This document shows positions 43,862-51,487 of a stretch of 64,000 nucleotides of DNA, one piece after another. The stretch lies in the NCBI RefSeq assembly GCF_018100805.1, contig NZ_JAGJEA010000001.1, positions 558,001 through 622,000 on the forward strand. Reading direction: 5' to 3'. Source of the DNA: Aquimarina sp. MMG016. Its GTDB lineage: Bacteria; Bacteroidota; Bacteroidia; Flavobacteriales; Flavobacteriaceae. How positions within the stretch are numbered: the stretch's first letter is position 1; the number at the start of each line of letters is the position of its first letter. The notes under the pieces were generated by a model. It did no database searches. It was given only the letters and a program-made list of their open reading frames with translations, and had not been told where the DNA came from. Made by a program: the position numbers and the translations under genes.

Positions 43862-44950
43862 ATGGCTTTAGATAGAAGAAATTTTATACGTAATACAAGT
43901 CTTTTACTTGGCTATAGTCTACTGCCCTATTCCAACTTATACGCTAATTCAGGTCAAAAGCAATTAGGAGTATGCCTGGTAGGTTTAGGATATTACAGTA
44001 CAGATCTTTTGGCTCCAGCATTACAAAGAACCAAACACTGTCGATTAACTGGTATTGTAACAGGAAGCCCTTGGAAAATTCCTAAGTGGCAAAAACAGTA
44101 TGGAATTCCTGATAAAAATGTTTACAATTATCAAAACATGAAAGACATCGCTAATAATCCTGAAATAGATATAATTTATATAGTATTACCTACAGGAATG
44201 CATTCTGAATATGCAATTAAAGCAGCAAATACTGGGAAACATGTGTGGTGTGAAAAGCCTATGGCCAGGACCGCTACCGAATGTCAAGCTATTATAGATG
44301 CGTGCAATAAAAATAAGGTAAAACTCTCCATTGGGTATCGTATGCAACACGAACCTAATACCCAAAAAATTATGAGTTGGGCAACTTCAAAACCTTATGG
44401 AAAGATCAAATCCGTTAAAGCAGAAGCTGGGTATTATGATTCCAGATCTGATCATTGGAAGCAAAAAAAATCCATGGGTGGCGGAGCCATGTACGATATG
44501 GGAGTCTACCCACTTAATGCTACAAGATATGTGACAGGAGAAGAACCTGTAGCCATTCTAAAAGCGACCCACACTAATAAAAGACCCAAAATATATACTG
44601 AAGTTGATGAAACCACAAGTTTTACTTTGGAATTTCCAAGTGGTGCTATAGCCAACTGTAAAACTAGTTTTGGAGGTGGAATGAATGAATTACTAGTAGA
44701 TTGCGAAAAAGGCACATATGGGTTAAGTCCATTTCAAGCTTATGGTGGGATCAGAGGAAAAACTAGTGATGGAACACTGCTCAATCAAAGCATTCCTAAT
44801 CAGCAAGCCCAGCAAATGGATAATGATGCATTAGCAATTATCAATAATACTTCTGTGATAGTTCCAGGTGAGGAAGGAATGAAGGATATCCGCATTGTAG
44901 AAGCAATTTATAAAGCCGCTAAAAGTGGTGCCCAAGTCTCCTTAATTTAG
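43862..44950 (+). CDS. Gfo/Idh/MocA-family NAD(P)-dependent oxidoreductase, exported
   Basis: 362 residues. The N terminus (DRRNFIRNTSLLLGYSLLPYSNLYA) is a Tat-type signal in its RR-x-F-I form, followed by a Rossmann fold (LGVCLVGLGYYST) and the EKPMARTATECQAII block typical of Gfo/Idh/MocA proteins. Periplasmic glucose-fructose oxidoreductase-like enzymes in Bacteroidetes often act on sugars. The C-terminal domain includes a MGVYPLNATRYVTGEEP segment. Substrate cannot be inferred. Confidence 0.88.
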   Translation: MALDRRNFIRNTSLLLGYSLLPYSNLYANSGQKQLGVCLVGLGYYSTDLLAPALQRTKHCRLTGIVTGSPWKIPKWQKQYGIPDKNVYNYQNMKDIANNPEIDIIYIVLPTGMHSEYAIKAANTGKHVWCEKPMARTATECQAIIDACNKNKVKLSIGYRMQHEPNTQKIMSWATSKPYGKIKSVKAEAGYYDSRSDHWKQKKSMGGGAMYDMGVYPLNATRYVTGEEPVAILKATHTNKRPKIYTEVDETTSFTLEFPSGAIANCKTSFGGGMNELLVDCEKGTYGLSPFQAYGGIRGKTSDGTLLNQSIPNQQAQQMDNDALAIINNTSVIVPGEEGMKDIRIVEAIYKAAKSGAQVSLI

Positions 44951-44989
44951 TTTAAGAATAGTTAAATTGCATATTATTTGTAAAAGCTT

Positions 44990-45925
44990 ATGAAAGTCCT
45001 TCACTTAGACTCTAATCACCCTCTGCTTCTTGATCAATTAAACAATTTAGGTTTTATAAATGAAGAAGATTATATGGCTACCAAATCTGAAGTAGAACAT
45101 AAAATTTCAGAGTATAACGGTATCATTATTAGAAGTCGTTTTGCAATTGACAAAACTTTTCTTGATAAAGCCAAAAACCTAAAATTTATTGGTCGTGTAG
45201 GTGCCGGATTAGAAAATATTGATGTTGAATATGCATCAAAAAAAGGTATAAAACTATTCAATGCTCCTGAAGGTAATCGTAATGCCGTTGGTGAACACGC
45301 ACTAGGAATGATTCTTTCTCTTTTTAATAAACTGAATAAAGCTAATCAGAGTGTCAGGGATGGTAAATGGCTTCGCGAAGAACATCGTGGCTTAGAACTC
45401 GATTTAAAAACTGTCGGGATTATAGGTTATGGCAATATGGGACGAGCTTTTGCCAGAAAGTTAAGAGGTTTTGATGTCGAGGTAATCTGTTACGATATTC
45501 TGGATGATGTAGAAAATAGTGATGCCACACAAGTAATGTTAGATGAGTTATTCGACAAAACAGATGTTTTAAGTTTGCACACACCACAAACACCCAAAAC
45601 TATCGGGATGATTAACACTAAATTCATCCATAGTTTTAAAAAACCTTTTTGGCTGATCAATACTGCTCGCGGTAAAAGTGTAGTAACCGAGGATTTAGTA
45701 AAAGCATTGCAGGAAGGAAAAATACTAGGTGCTGGATTGGACGTATTGGAATATGAAAAATCCTCTTTTGAGAATTTATTTTCTTCTAAAATACCAAAAC
45801 CTTTACAAGAACTTCTACAAATGGATAATGTAATACTAAGCCCGCACGTAGCCGGTTGGACAATGGAGTCTAAAGAAAAATTGGCGCAAACTATTGTTGA
45901 TAAAATTAAGGCTGAGTTTTGTTAA
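44990..45925 (+). CDS. D-2-hydroxyacid dehydrogenase (phosphoglycerate dehydrogenase-like)
   Basis: 311 residues with the NAD-binding segment TVGIIGYGNMGRAFARKLRGF and the catalytic residues in NTARGKSVV (Arg), the Glu of the E-x-L-x-x-x-E region, and His in LSPHVAGWT. Members reduce or oxidise D-2-hydroxyacids; SerA, the first serine biosynthesis step, is one possibility, but the ACT domain is missing. It overlaps the HD gene by seven bases. Confidence 0.88.
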   Translation: MKVLHLDSNHPLLLDQLNNLGFINEEDYMATKSEVEHKISEYNGIIIRSRFAIDKTFLDKAKNLKFIGRVGAGLENIDVEYASKKGIKLFNAPEGNRNAVGEHALGMILSLFNKLNKANQSVRDGKWLREEHRGLELDLKTVGIIGYGNMGRAFARKLRGFDVEVICYDILDDVENSDATQVMLDELFDKTDVLSLHTPQTPKTIGMINTKFIHSFKKPFWLINTARGKSVVTEDLVKALQEGKILGAGLDVLEYEKSSFENLFSSKIPKPLQELLQMDNVILSPHVAGWTMESKEKLAQTIVDKIKAEFC

Positions 45926-46539
45926 AGGAAGTATTTATAAATTTAGTTTCCAAGTACGCTAAAGATCCTGAGTATGCTAATATCCTTTGGGAGGATATTC
46001 TCAAAAAGCATAGTAAAAAAAGTAGGCACTATCATAACATAAACCATCTTGAACACTTATACTATCAATTAATTGCGATCAAAGACCAAGTCAAAGATTG
46101 GGATATGATTTTATTCGCTTTATTTTATCACGATTATATCTATAATGTATTAAAAGATGATAATGAAGTACAGAGTGCAAAAAAAGCTAAAGAAATTCTG
46201 AAAAGTTTATCTATTCCTGAAAGTAGAGTCGATCTATGTTCAACAATCATTCTGGCAACAAAAGGCCATCAAATTTCCGCAAACAATGATGTGAATTATT
46301 TTACGGATGCAGATCTTGCTATTTTAGGTAGTACTCAAAAAGATTACATAAGGTACTTCAAGAACGTGAGAAAGGAATATAAGTATTACCCGGACTTCAT
46401 GTATACCAAAGGAAGAATTAAAGTTTTAAAACATTTTATAGACATGCCTCGCATCTTTAAAACACATCATTTCCACAATTTGTTCGAAAAACAAGCAAAG
46501 GAAAACCTTATGCAAGAATTGAATTTACTTTCCAATTAA
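45919..46539 (+). CDS. HD-superfamily phosphohydrolase-like protein
   Basis: 206 residues. HD-type metal ligands are seen in RHYHNINHLEHL (His-x-x-x-His), FYHDYIYN (His-Asp) and a late DADLAILG. This matches the predicted metal-dependent HD phosphohydrolase family (COG4339) that acts on nucleotides or related phosphates, without a proven substrate. It starts with TTG at 45919, inside the end of the previous gene; no nearer ATG exists. Confidence 0.8.
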   Translation: MLKEVFINLVSKYAKDPEYANILWEDILKKHSKKSRHYHNINHLEHLYYQLIAIKDQVKDWDMILFALFYHDYIYNVLKDDNEVQSAKKAKEILKSLSIPESRVDLCSTIILATKGHQISANNDVNYFTDADLAILGSTQKDYIRYFKNVRKEYKYYPDFMYTKGRIKVLKHFIDMPRIFKTHHFHNLFEKQAKENLMQELNLLSN

Positions 46540-46564
46540 ATCTCAGTTTTATTACATTTATAGA

Positions 46565-46981
46565 GTGAAGAAAACCATATTCATTTTCGCAGCTTTAGTT
46601 ATTGCTTTACTAGCACTTTTTCAACTTAGTAAATATAGTGTTATGACTGGCAATACTTCTATAGAAATTATAATTGCCATTATTGCAGTTATCTTCTTTA
46701 TTATCGGAGTCATTATTAATAAAAGAGTACTACATCAACAAAAAACTCCTATTCAGGAAATCAATCATCAAAAAATTACTGAATTAGGATTAAGCAAACG
46801 TGAATATGAAGTATTATGCGAAATTGCTTCAGGGTTGTCCAATAAAGAAATAGCAGATAAACTTTTTGTTTCAGAAAGTACTATAAAAACCCATGTTTCC
46901 AATCTACTGGTAAAATTGGATGCCAAGCGAAGAACACAAGCCATACAAATTGCTAAAGAACTCCAAATCATCTCATTTTAA
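46565..46981 (+). CDS. LuxR-type HTH regulator with membrane helices
   Basis: 138 residues: two membrane helices (about 2-22 and 33-55) and a C-terminal LuxR/NarL helix-turn-helix (LSKREYEVLCEIASGLSNKEIADKLFVSESTIKTHVSNLLVKLDAK, about 76-122). It starts with GTG. Such membrane-bound LuxR proteins in Bacteroidetes may control the next gene, a DUF4199 membrane protein, about 100 bases on. Confidence 0.85.
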   Translation: MKKTIFIFAALVIALLALFQLSKYSVMTGNTSIEIIIAIIAVIFFIIGVIINKRVLHQQKTPIQEINHQKITELGLSKREYEVLCEIASGLSNKEIADKLFVSESTIKTHVSNLLVKLDAKRRTQAIQIAKELQIISF

Positions 46982-47083
46982 AGGGCTTTAGTACAAAAGT
47001 GCTAAACAATTCATACTTTAGTATGAGTGCTGTTACACCTAACAAATCTACTTTTGAACCAAACCTTTAAATGATAATTACGA

Positions 47084-47602
47084 ATGAAAAATACAATTTT
47101 ACGTTACGGAGTTTATAGTGCCATTACTATTGTTCTATTGGCCTTAGGAGGATGGTTTTTAGGAAAAAACCTCGACTATTCCATTCAGGAAGTTATTGGA
47201 TACACAAGCATGGTGGTATCCTTACTTTTTGTGTTCTTTGGGATAAAGCACTTTAGAGATAAAGAGAATAATGGTGTTGTTTCTTTTGGAAAAGCTTTGC
47301 TCATCGGAGTTTTAATATCTTTGATAGCGGCTTTGGCCTTTGGGATACTTGATGTGGTTTATATCAAATATATCAATCCGGATTTTACCACAGAATATTA
47401 TGCACATTATGTTGAAGAAATGAAAAACTCACTTCCCGCCGCAGAATTTGAAACTAAGTTAGCAGAACTAGAAGCTCAAAAAGAGCTGTTTTCTAATCCT
47501 ATAATGAGTTTTTTATTAATGTCTTTTACAGTTTTAATCATCGGATTTATAATTTCATTAATTTCAGCATTAATCTTACAGCGTAAACCAATAGCAGCCT
47601 AA
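47084..47602 (+). CDS. DUF4199 membrane protein
   Basis: 172 residues with four membrane segments (about 8-27, 41-60, 76-99, 146-168) and a charged helix (110-142) outside the membrane. Matches the flavobacterial DUF4199 family (first segment ILRYGVYSAITIVLLALGGW). Function unknown. It commonly follows a LuxR-like regulator of the type seen upstream. Confidence 0.85.
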   Translation: MKNTILRYGVYSAITIVLLALGGWFLGKNLDYSIQEVIGYTSMVVSLLFVFFGIKHFRDKENNGVVSFGKALLIGVLISLIAALAFGILDVVYIKYINPDFTTEYYAHYVEEMKNSLPAAEFETKLAELEAQKELFSNPIMSFLLMSFTVLIIGFIISLISALILQRKPIAA

Positions 47603-47630
47603 TCAAATAAATTATAAACAACTGAATACT

Positions 47631-48089
47631 ATGCAATACGAAGCCAAAACACCCGACGAATATATAAAAGCTATTCCTGAGGAACGCCAAGCGGTGATGA
47701 GTGAGCTTAGAAAAGTAATTAAAGACAATCTCCCTAAAGGTTTTTCTGAAGAGATTAATTATAAAATGATAGGTTATGTGGTTCCACATACGTTGTATCC
47801 AGATGGGTATCATTGTGATCCAAAGCTGCCACTACCTTTTATGAATATTGCTTCACAAAAGAACTTTATTGCCGTGTATCATAGCGGTATTTATGCGGAT
47901 AAGGAATTGATGGATTGGTTCGTAGGAGAGTATCCTAAATATGTAAAAACTAAACTGGATATGGGTAAAAGTTGTATTCGGTTTAAAAAAATAGATCAGA
48001 TTCCTATGAAACTTATTGGTGAATTAGCTTCAAAAATAACAGTCGAAGAATGGATCAATATTTATGAAAGCAATGTAAAAAAGAAATAA
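47631..48089 (+). CDS. DUF1801-domain protein
   Basis: 152 residues. The segment TPDEYIKAIPEERQAVMSELRKVIKDNLPKGFSEEINYKMIGYVVPH is the standard YdhG/DUF1801 pattern, a small alpha/beta protein of unknown activity related to the frataxin-like or iron chaperone fold. It lies 28 bases after the DUF4199 gene and 42 before a VOC gene. Confidence 0.85.
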   Translation: MQYEAKTPDEYIKAIPEERQAVMSELRKVIKDNLPKGFSEEINYKMIGYVVPHTLYPDGYHCDPKLPLPFMNIASQKNFIAVYHSGIYADKELMDWFVGEYPKYVKTKLDMGKSCIRFKKIDQIPMKLIGELASKITVEEWINIYESNVKKK

Positions 48090-48131
48090 AATAGGTTCCT
48101 TTTTTAAGGGAATAATAAAATAAATTTATCA

Positions 48132-48518
48132 ATGAAAAATAGAGTAACCGGATTAGGAGGTTTTTTCTTTAAAACCAAAGATCCAAAAGCAACAAAGGAA
48201 TGGTATGGCAAGCATCTTGGCCTACCGGTAGATGATTATGGATGTACTTTTTGGTGGAAAGACAAAAAGGGGAATGATTGTTCTACACAATGGAGTCCAT
48301 TTAAGGATGACACAACATATTTCGCTCCTAGTAAGAAAGAATTTATGATGAATTTCCGAGTAGAAAATCTAGTCGAATTACTGGACGTTCTGAAAAAAGA
48401 GGGAGTTACTGTTGTTGGTGAGATTGAGGAATACGAATATGGTAAATTTGGATGGATAGTTGATCCTGAAGGCAATAAAATTGAACTTTGGGAACCAATA
48501 GACAAAGCTTTCATGTAA
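48132..48518 (+). CDS. VOC-family (glyoxalase-like) protein
   Basis: 128 residues with the paired beta-alpha-beta-beta-beta units of the vicinal oxygen chelate fold; metal-ligand-like Glu at the end (WIVDPEGNKIELWEP). It could be a lyase, dioxygenase or resistance protein. No specific substrate. A terminator follows. Confidence 0.85.
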   Translation: MKNRVTGLGGFFFKTKDPKATKEWYGKHLGLPVDDYGCTFWWKDKKGNDCSTQWSPFKDDTTYFAPSKKEFMMNFRVENLVELLDVLKKEGVTVVGEIEEYEYGKFGWIVDPEGNKIELWEPIDKAFM

Positions 48519-48524
48519 AAAGAA

Positions 48525-48547
48525 AAAGCCAGCAAAAGCTGGCTTTT
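48525..48547. terminator. Bidirectional terminator
   Basis: AAAGCCAGC, AAAA, GCTGGCTTTT: a perfect stem with A-run on one side and T-run on the other. It serves both the rightward VOC gene and the leftward DUF805 gene. Confidence 0.85.
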
Positions 48548-48570
48548 ATGTCACTTGTACCTATATCATA

Positions 48571-48969
48571 TTAAATGGTAGTAGCAGGTTCTCCTTCAAG
48601 TTTTGGATCTGGACCATATTCATTATCGCCTTTATCACCTTCTGTTACATATAACACCAGAAGCCAAATACCGCCGATAAGCGGAATAAGGCCTACCAAT
48701 ATCATCCAGCCACTTTTCCCTGTGTCATGCAGCCTTCTTACCGCTACAGCCAAACCAGGAACTAACACTCCTAATGCATATATCACGTACAAAATCCCAA
48801 AAACAGAAGCTAGAGCATTAATCTCCATAAATAGAAAAACCATTGCAAGAACATATAGACCAAGTATTATCAAAACATTGAATAAGGTAAACATCCAATA
48901 TTCCTTTCTTCTTGCTCTACCTTCGAAGTTTGCATAATTTTCTTTTAAAACCTTTAAATACCAATTCAT
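48571..48969 (-). CDS. DUF805 family membrane protein
   Basis: 132 residues. The start MNWYLKVLKENYANFEGRARRKEYW and four membrane segments are the pattern of DUF805 (YhaH-like) inner-membrane proteins. Function unknown. It is the only leftward gene between the VOC and TM2 genes, with convergent ends at the shared terminator. Confidence 0.9.
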   Translation of the reverse strand: MNWYLKVLKENYANFEGRARRKEYWMFTLFNVLIILGLYVLAMVFLFMEINALASVFGILYVIYALGVLVPGLAVAVRRLHDTGKSGWMILVGLIPLIGGIWLLVLYVTEGDKGDNEYGPDPKLEGEPATTI

Positions 48970-49151
48970 ATTATAAATTTATCTAGTTAGTATGTTTCAA
49001 ATATAAAAATAAATTTGGCTTATTAAAATTTGATTTATCATAGATACAAAAGATAGTATGCTTTATTAAATATGATAAGGTGTTAAAAGCCTCATCCTTT
49101 TATTATATTTTTTCGTAATTTTCTACCAACTAATAAATCATTTTAAACAAT

Positions 49152-49523
49152 ATGAGTGAAGAAAACAACAGTCTAGGGGACGACATCAAAAAAGGCGCCG
49201 AAGAAGCTGCAGAAAGTATAAAAGAGTCAGCAAAAGAATTTACTGAAGAAGCTAAAGAAATAATCAATTCACAAGACAACAAAAAAATACTTGTTGGCGT
49301 ATTGGCGATTATTTTTGGATGGTTAGGAGTCCACAAATTTATTTTGGGGTATAATAAAGAAGGAGTAATAATGCTAATCTTAGGAATTGCAGGATTTTTT
49401 ACCTGTGGAATTACCTCAGGAATTTCGGGGGTTGTTGGTTTAATTGAGGGTATTATGTATCTAACCAAATCAGATGATGAATTCCATCAAACATACCAGG
49501 TAGGTAAAAAACCTTGGTTCTAA
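49152..49523 (+). CDS. TM2-domain membrane protein with acidic coiled-coil N terminus
   Basis: 123 residues. Residues 1-45 are a charged amphipathic helix (DIKKGAEEAAESIKESAKEF). The TM2 domain follows (about 50-110): two membrane segments around a GWLGVHKFILGYNKEGVIML loop and a second GITSGISG segment. The role of TM2 proteins in bacteria is unclear. A terminator with a long U-tract follows. Confidence 0.85.
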   Translation: MSEENNSLGDDIKKGAEEAAESIKESAKEFTEEAKEIINSQDNKKILVGVLAIIFGWLGVHKFILGYNKEGVIMLILGIAGFFTCGITSGISGVVGLIEGIMYLTKSDDEFHQTYQVGKKPWF

Positions 49524-49532
49524 AAATAGTTT

Positions 49533-49566
49533 AAAAGTCAGAAAATTATCCTCTGACTTTTTTATT
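49533..49566 (+). terminator. Rho-independent terminator after TM2 gene
   Basis: AAAAGTCAGA and TCTGACTTTTTT pair around a short AT-rich loop, followed by further T. Confidence 0.8.
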
Positions 49567-49574
49567 TCGTTTTA

Positions 49575-49594
49575 ATATCGTAATATTGCGATAT
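49575..49594. promoter_or_regulatory. Probable ArsR operator
   Basis: ATATCG-TAATATTG-CGATAT is a near-perfect inverted repeat 14 bases before the arsR start, in the position where ArsR/SmtB repressors autoregulate. The sequence style (AT-rich arms with a central ATATTG) fits known ArsR sites. Confidence 0.6.
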
Positions 49595-49607
49595 ACAAAT
49601 ATTAATT

Positions 49608-49931
49608 ATGGGTATTACCAAAACACAAATTTTTAATCAAAAACAAAATGAGTTGGCTCAGTTTTTTAAAATCCTTGGTCATCCAGCACGTATTGCAATC
49701 CTTCAATACATTAGTAAACAGAACGCCTGTATTTGCAATGATTTGGTAGAAGAAATTGGTCTTGCACAAGCTACAATATCTCAACATCTCAAAGAATTAA
49801 AAAGCATAGGATTAATTACAGGCGAAATCGAAGGTAAAAGCATGTGCTACTGTATTGATATCGATCGCTGGAACTCCTTACAAGAAAACTTAAACTCATT
49901 TTTTAATACAACCAAAAATAATTGTTGTTAA
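49608..49931 (+). CDS. arsR: ArsR/SmtB-family repressor
   Basis: 107 residues: a winged helix (FKILGHPARIAILQYISKQNACICNDLVEEIGLAQATISQHLKEL). Cys in ACICND in the recognition helix region, and further Cys at the end (NNCC), could bind arsenite. First gene of a four-gene run with an acetyltransferase and an arsenate-reductase-like gene, with an operator-like palindrome upstream. It probably represses that run until arsenite is present. Confidence 0.85.
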   Translation: MGITKTQIFNQKQNELAQFFKILGHPARIAILQYISKQNACICNDLVEEIGLAQATISQHLKELKSIGLITGEIEGKSMCYCIDIDRWNSLQENLNSFFNTTKNNCC

Positions 49932-49952
49932 ATCAACCTAAATAACAAAACT

Positions 49953-50438
49953 ATGAATACATCAGATTTTATAACATTGTTAGCAGAACATCAAGGCAAA
50001 TCATTATTGTTCGAATATGCGCCTGGAATGTTAGTAGGAACTAATTATCATATTACAGAGGTAAAACACATCACCGTGGATGCGGTTGATTGTGGTGCAG
50101 GAACCGACTCCTGGAAAGAAACCGTGATCCAACTTTGGGAAAGCCCTAGTGAATTAGGAAAATCAAATTATATGAGTGCATATAAGGCATTAGGTATACT
50201 TAAAAAAGTTGGACAAATGAAAGCATACGAAATGGATGCTCCAGTAAAAATTGAATATGGTAATGCCATGTTTCATACTGCGCAACTACACGTTACTGGT
50301 TTTGGAACCAAGGATGGGCAATTGATTATAAAACTAGCAGTACAACCCACCGACTGTAAAGCAAAGGAAACTTGTGGAGTACCTGAAACCGAAATGACAG
50401 AAGCTACTTCTTGTGCTCCCGGAAGCGGTTGTTGTTAA
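49953..50438 (+). CDS. DUF6428 family protein in arsenic operon
   Basis: 161 residues. Family pattern: an N-terminal helix region, a central GTNYHITEVKHITVDAVDCGAG and a Cys-rich C terminus (CKAKETCGVPETE, CAPGSGCC). It often stands next to ArsR and arsenate reductase genes in flavobacteria. The vicinal Cys suggest arsenite or metal binding. The reaction is unknown. Confidence 0.8.
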   Translation: MNTSDFITLLAEHQGKSLLFEYAPGMLVGTNYHITEVKHITVDAVDCGAGTDSWKETVIQLWESPSELGKSNYMSAYKALGILKKVGQMKAYEMDAPVKIEYGNAMFHTAQLHVTGFGTKDGQLIIKLAVQPTDCKAKETCGVPETEMTEATSCAPGSGCC

Positions 50439-50439
50439 A

Positions 50440-50940
50440 ATGAATAATAATATCCAAATACAATCATTTACCGAATCAGATTGGGATGAAATTGCCAAAA
50501 TCTATAAAGAAGGTATTGAAACTGGCAGAGCTACTTTTGAAACTAAAGTCCCCGCTTGGGCACAATGGAATGCTTCTCACATAACATCTTGTAGGTTAAA
50601 AGCTAGTATTGTTGGGGATAAAATTGTTGGCTGGGCAGCTTTATCCCCTACTTCAAAACGAGAAGTATACAAAGGTGTAGCAGAAGTTAGCATTTATATA
50701 ACACCAAAACATCAAAATATTGGTCTTGGTAAACTACTTTTGTCTAGATTGATAGAAGAAAGTGAAACCTGTGGTTTCTGGACTTTGCAAGCTGGGATTT
50801 TTAGTAACAATCTACCCAGTATCGCATTGCATAAATCCTTAGGTTTTCGTGAAATCGGATATCGGGAAAAAATTGGAAAGTTACACGGTATTTGGTATGA
50901 TAATACTATTTTAGAACGAAGAAGTAAAACCATTTTATAA
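50440..50940 (+). CDS. arsN: GNAT acetyltransferase, ArsN/phosphinothricin-acetyltransferase-like
   Basis: 166 residues from ATG 50440. The family is recognised by IQSFTESDWDEIAKIYKEGIETGRATFE and the acetyl-CoA site VSIYITPKHQNIGLGKLLLSRLIEE. ArsN-type enzymes acetylate organoarsenicals or phosphinothricin-like compounds. Its position between an arsenic regulator and an arsenate reductase supports ArsN. The start overlaps neither neighbour (one-base gap). Confidence 0.75.
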   Translation: MNNNIQIQSFTESDWDEIAKIYKEGIETGRATFETKVPAWAQWNASHITSCRLKASIVGDKIVGWAALSPTSKREVYKGVAEVSIYITPKHQNIGLGKLLLSRLIEESETCGFWTLQAGIFSNNLPSIALHKSLGFREIGYREKIGKLHGIWYDNTILERRSKTIL

Positions 50941-50957
50941 CCACAAAAATCTTATTT

Positions 50958-51383
50958 ATGAATATTTTAGTGCTTTGTACAGGAAACTCTTGTAGAAGTC
51001 AAATGGCAGAAGGTTATCTGAAACATTTTGCAAAAGACAATGCAGCCATTTATAGTGCTGGTGTAGAAACTCATGGAGTAAATCCCAGAGCAATCTCTAT
51101 TATGAAAGAAGACGGAATTGATATTTCTAATCACACCTCTAATAACCTTGAAGAATACCTAGACATTAACTTTGATTATATCCTTACGGTTTGTGATAAC
51201 GCTAAAGAAAGATGCCCTTTCTTTCCTGGTAAGGCAAAAAGACTACATTATAATTTCTTTGATCCTTCTAAAGTAGAAGATACGGAAGAAGAAATCCACC
51301 AGGCTTTTACCAAAACCAGAAATCAGATTAAAGAATATTGTAAGGGCTTTGTGGAAAGAGAAGTGTTAAAAACTGTTTCTTAA
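50958..51383 (+). CDS. arsC: Arsenate reductase, low-molecular-weight phosphatase type
   Basis: 141 residues: the P-loop CTGNSCRSQM near the N terminus (Cys8, Arg14) and the later DNAKERCPFFPG with a second Cys are the thioredoxin-coupled ArsC pattern. It reduces arsenate to arsenite. It is the last gene of the arsR run. No arsenite efflux gene (arsB or acr3) follows, since the next gene is on the other strand. Confidence 0.9.
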   Translation: MNILVLCTGNSCRSQMAEGYLKHFAKDNAAIYSAGVETHGVNPRAISIMKEDGIDISNHTSNNLEEYLDINFDYILTVCDNAKERCPFFPGKAKRLHYNFFDPSKVEDTEEEIHQAFTKTRNQIKEYCKGFVEREVLKTVS

Positions 51384-51487
51384 CAACCTTAAAATAATAA
51401 ATCCCAAATACTATACTAATCCATACTATTTTCAAAATTAGTATTGGGGGTTTATATTTGAATTTCCCAGATTAAATCTGGTTTACT

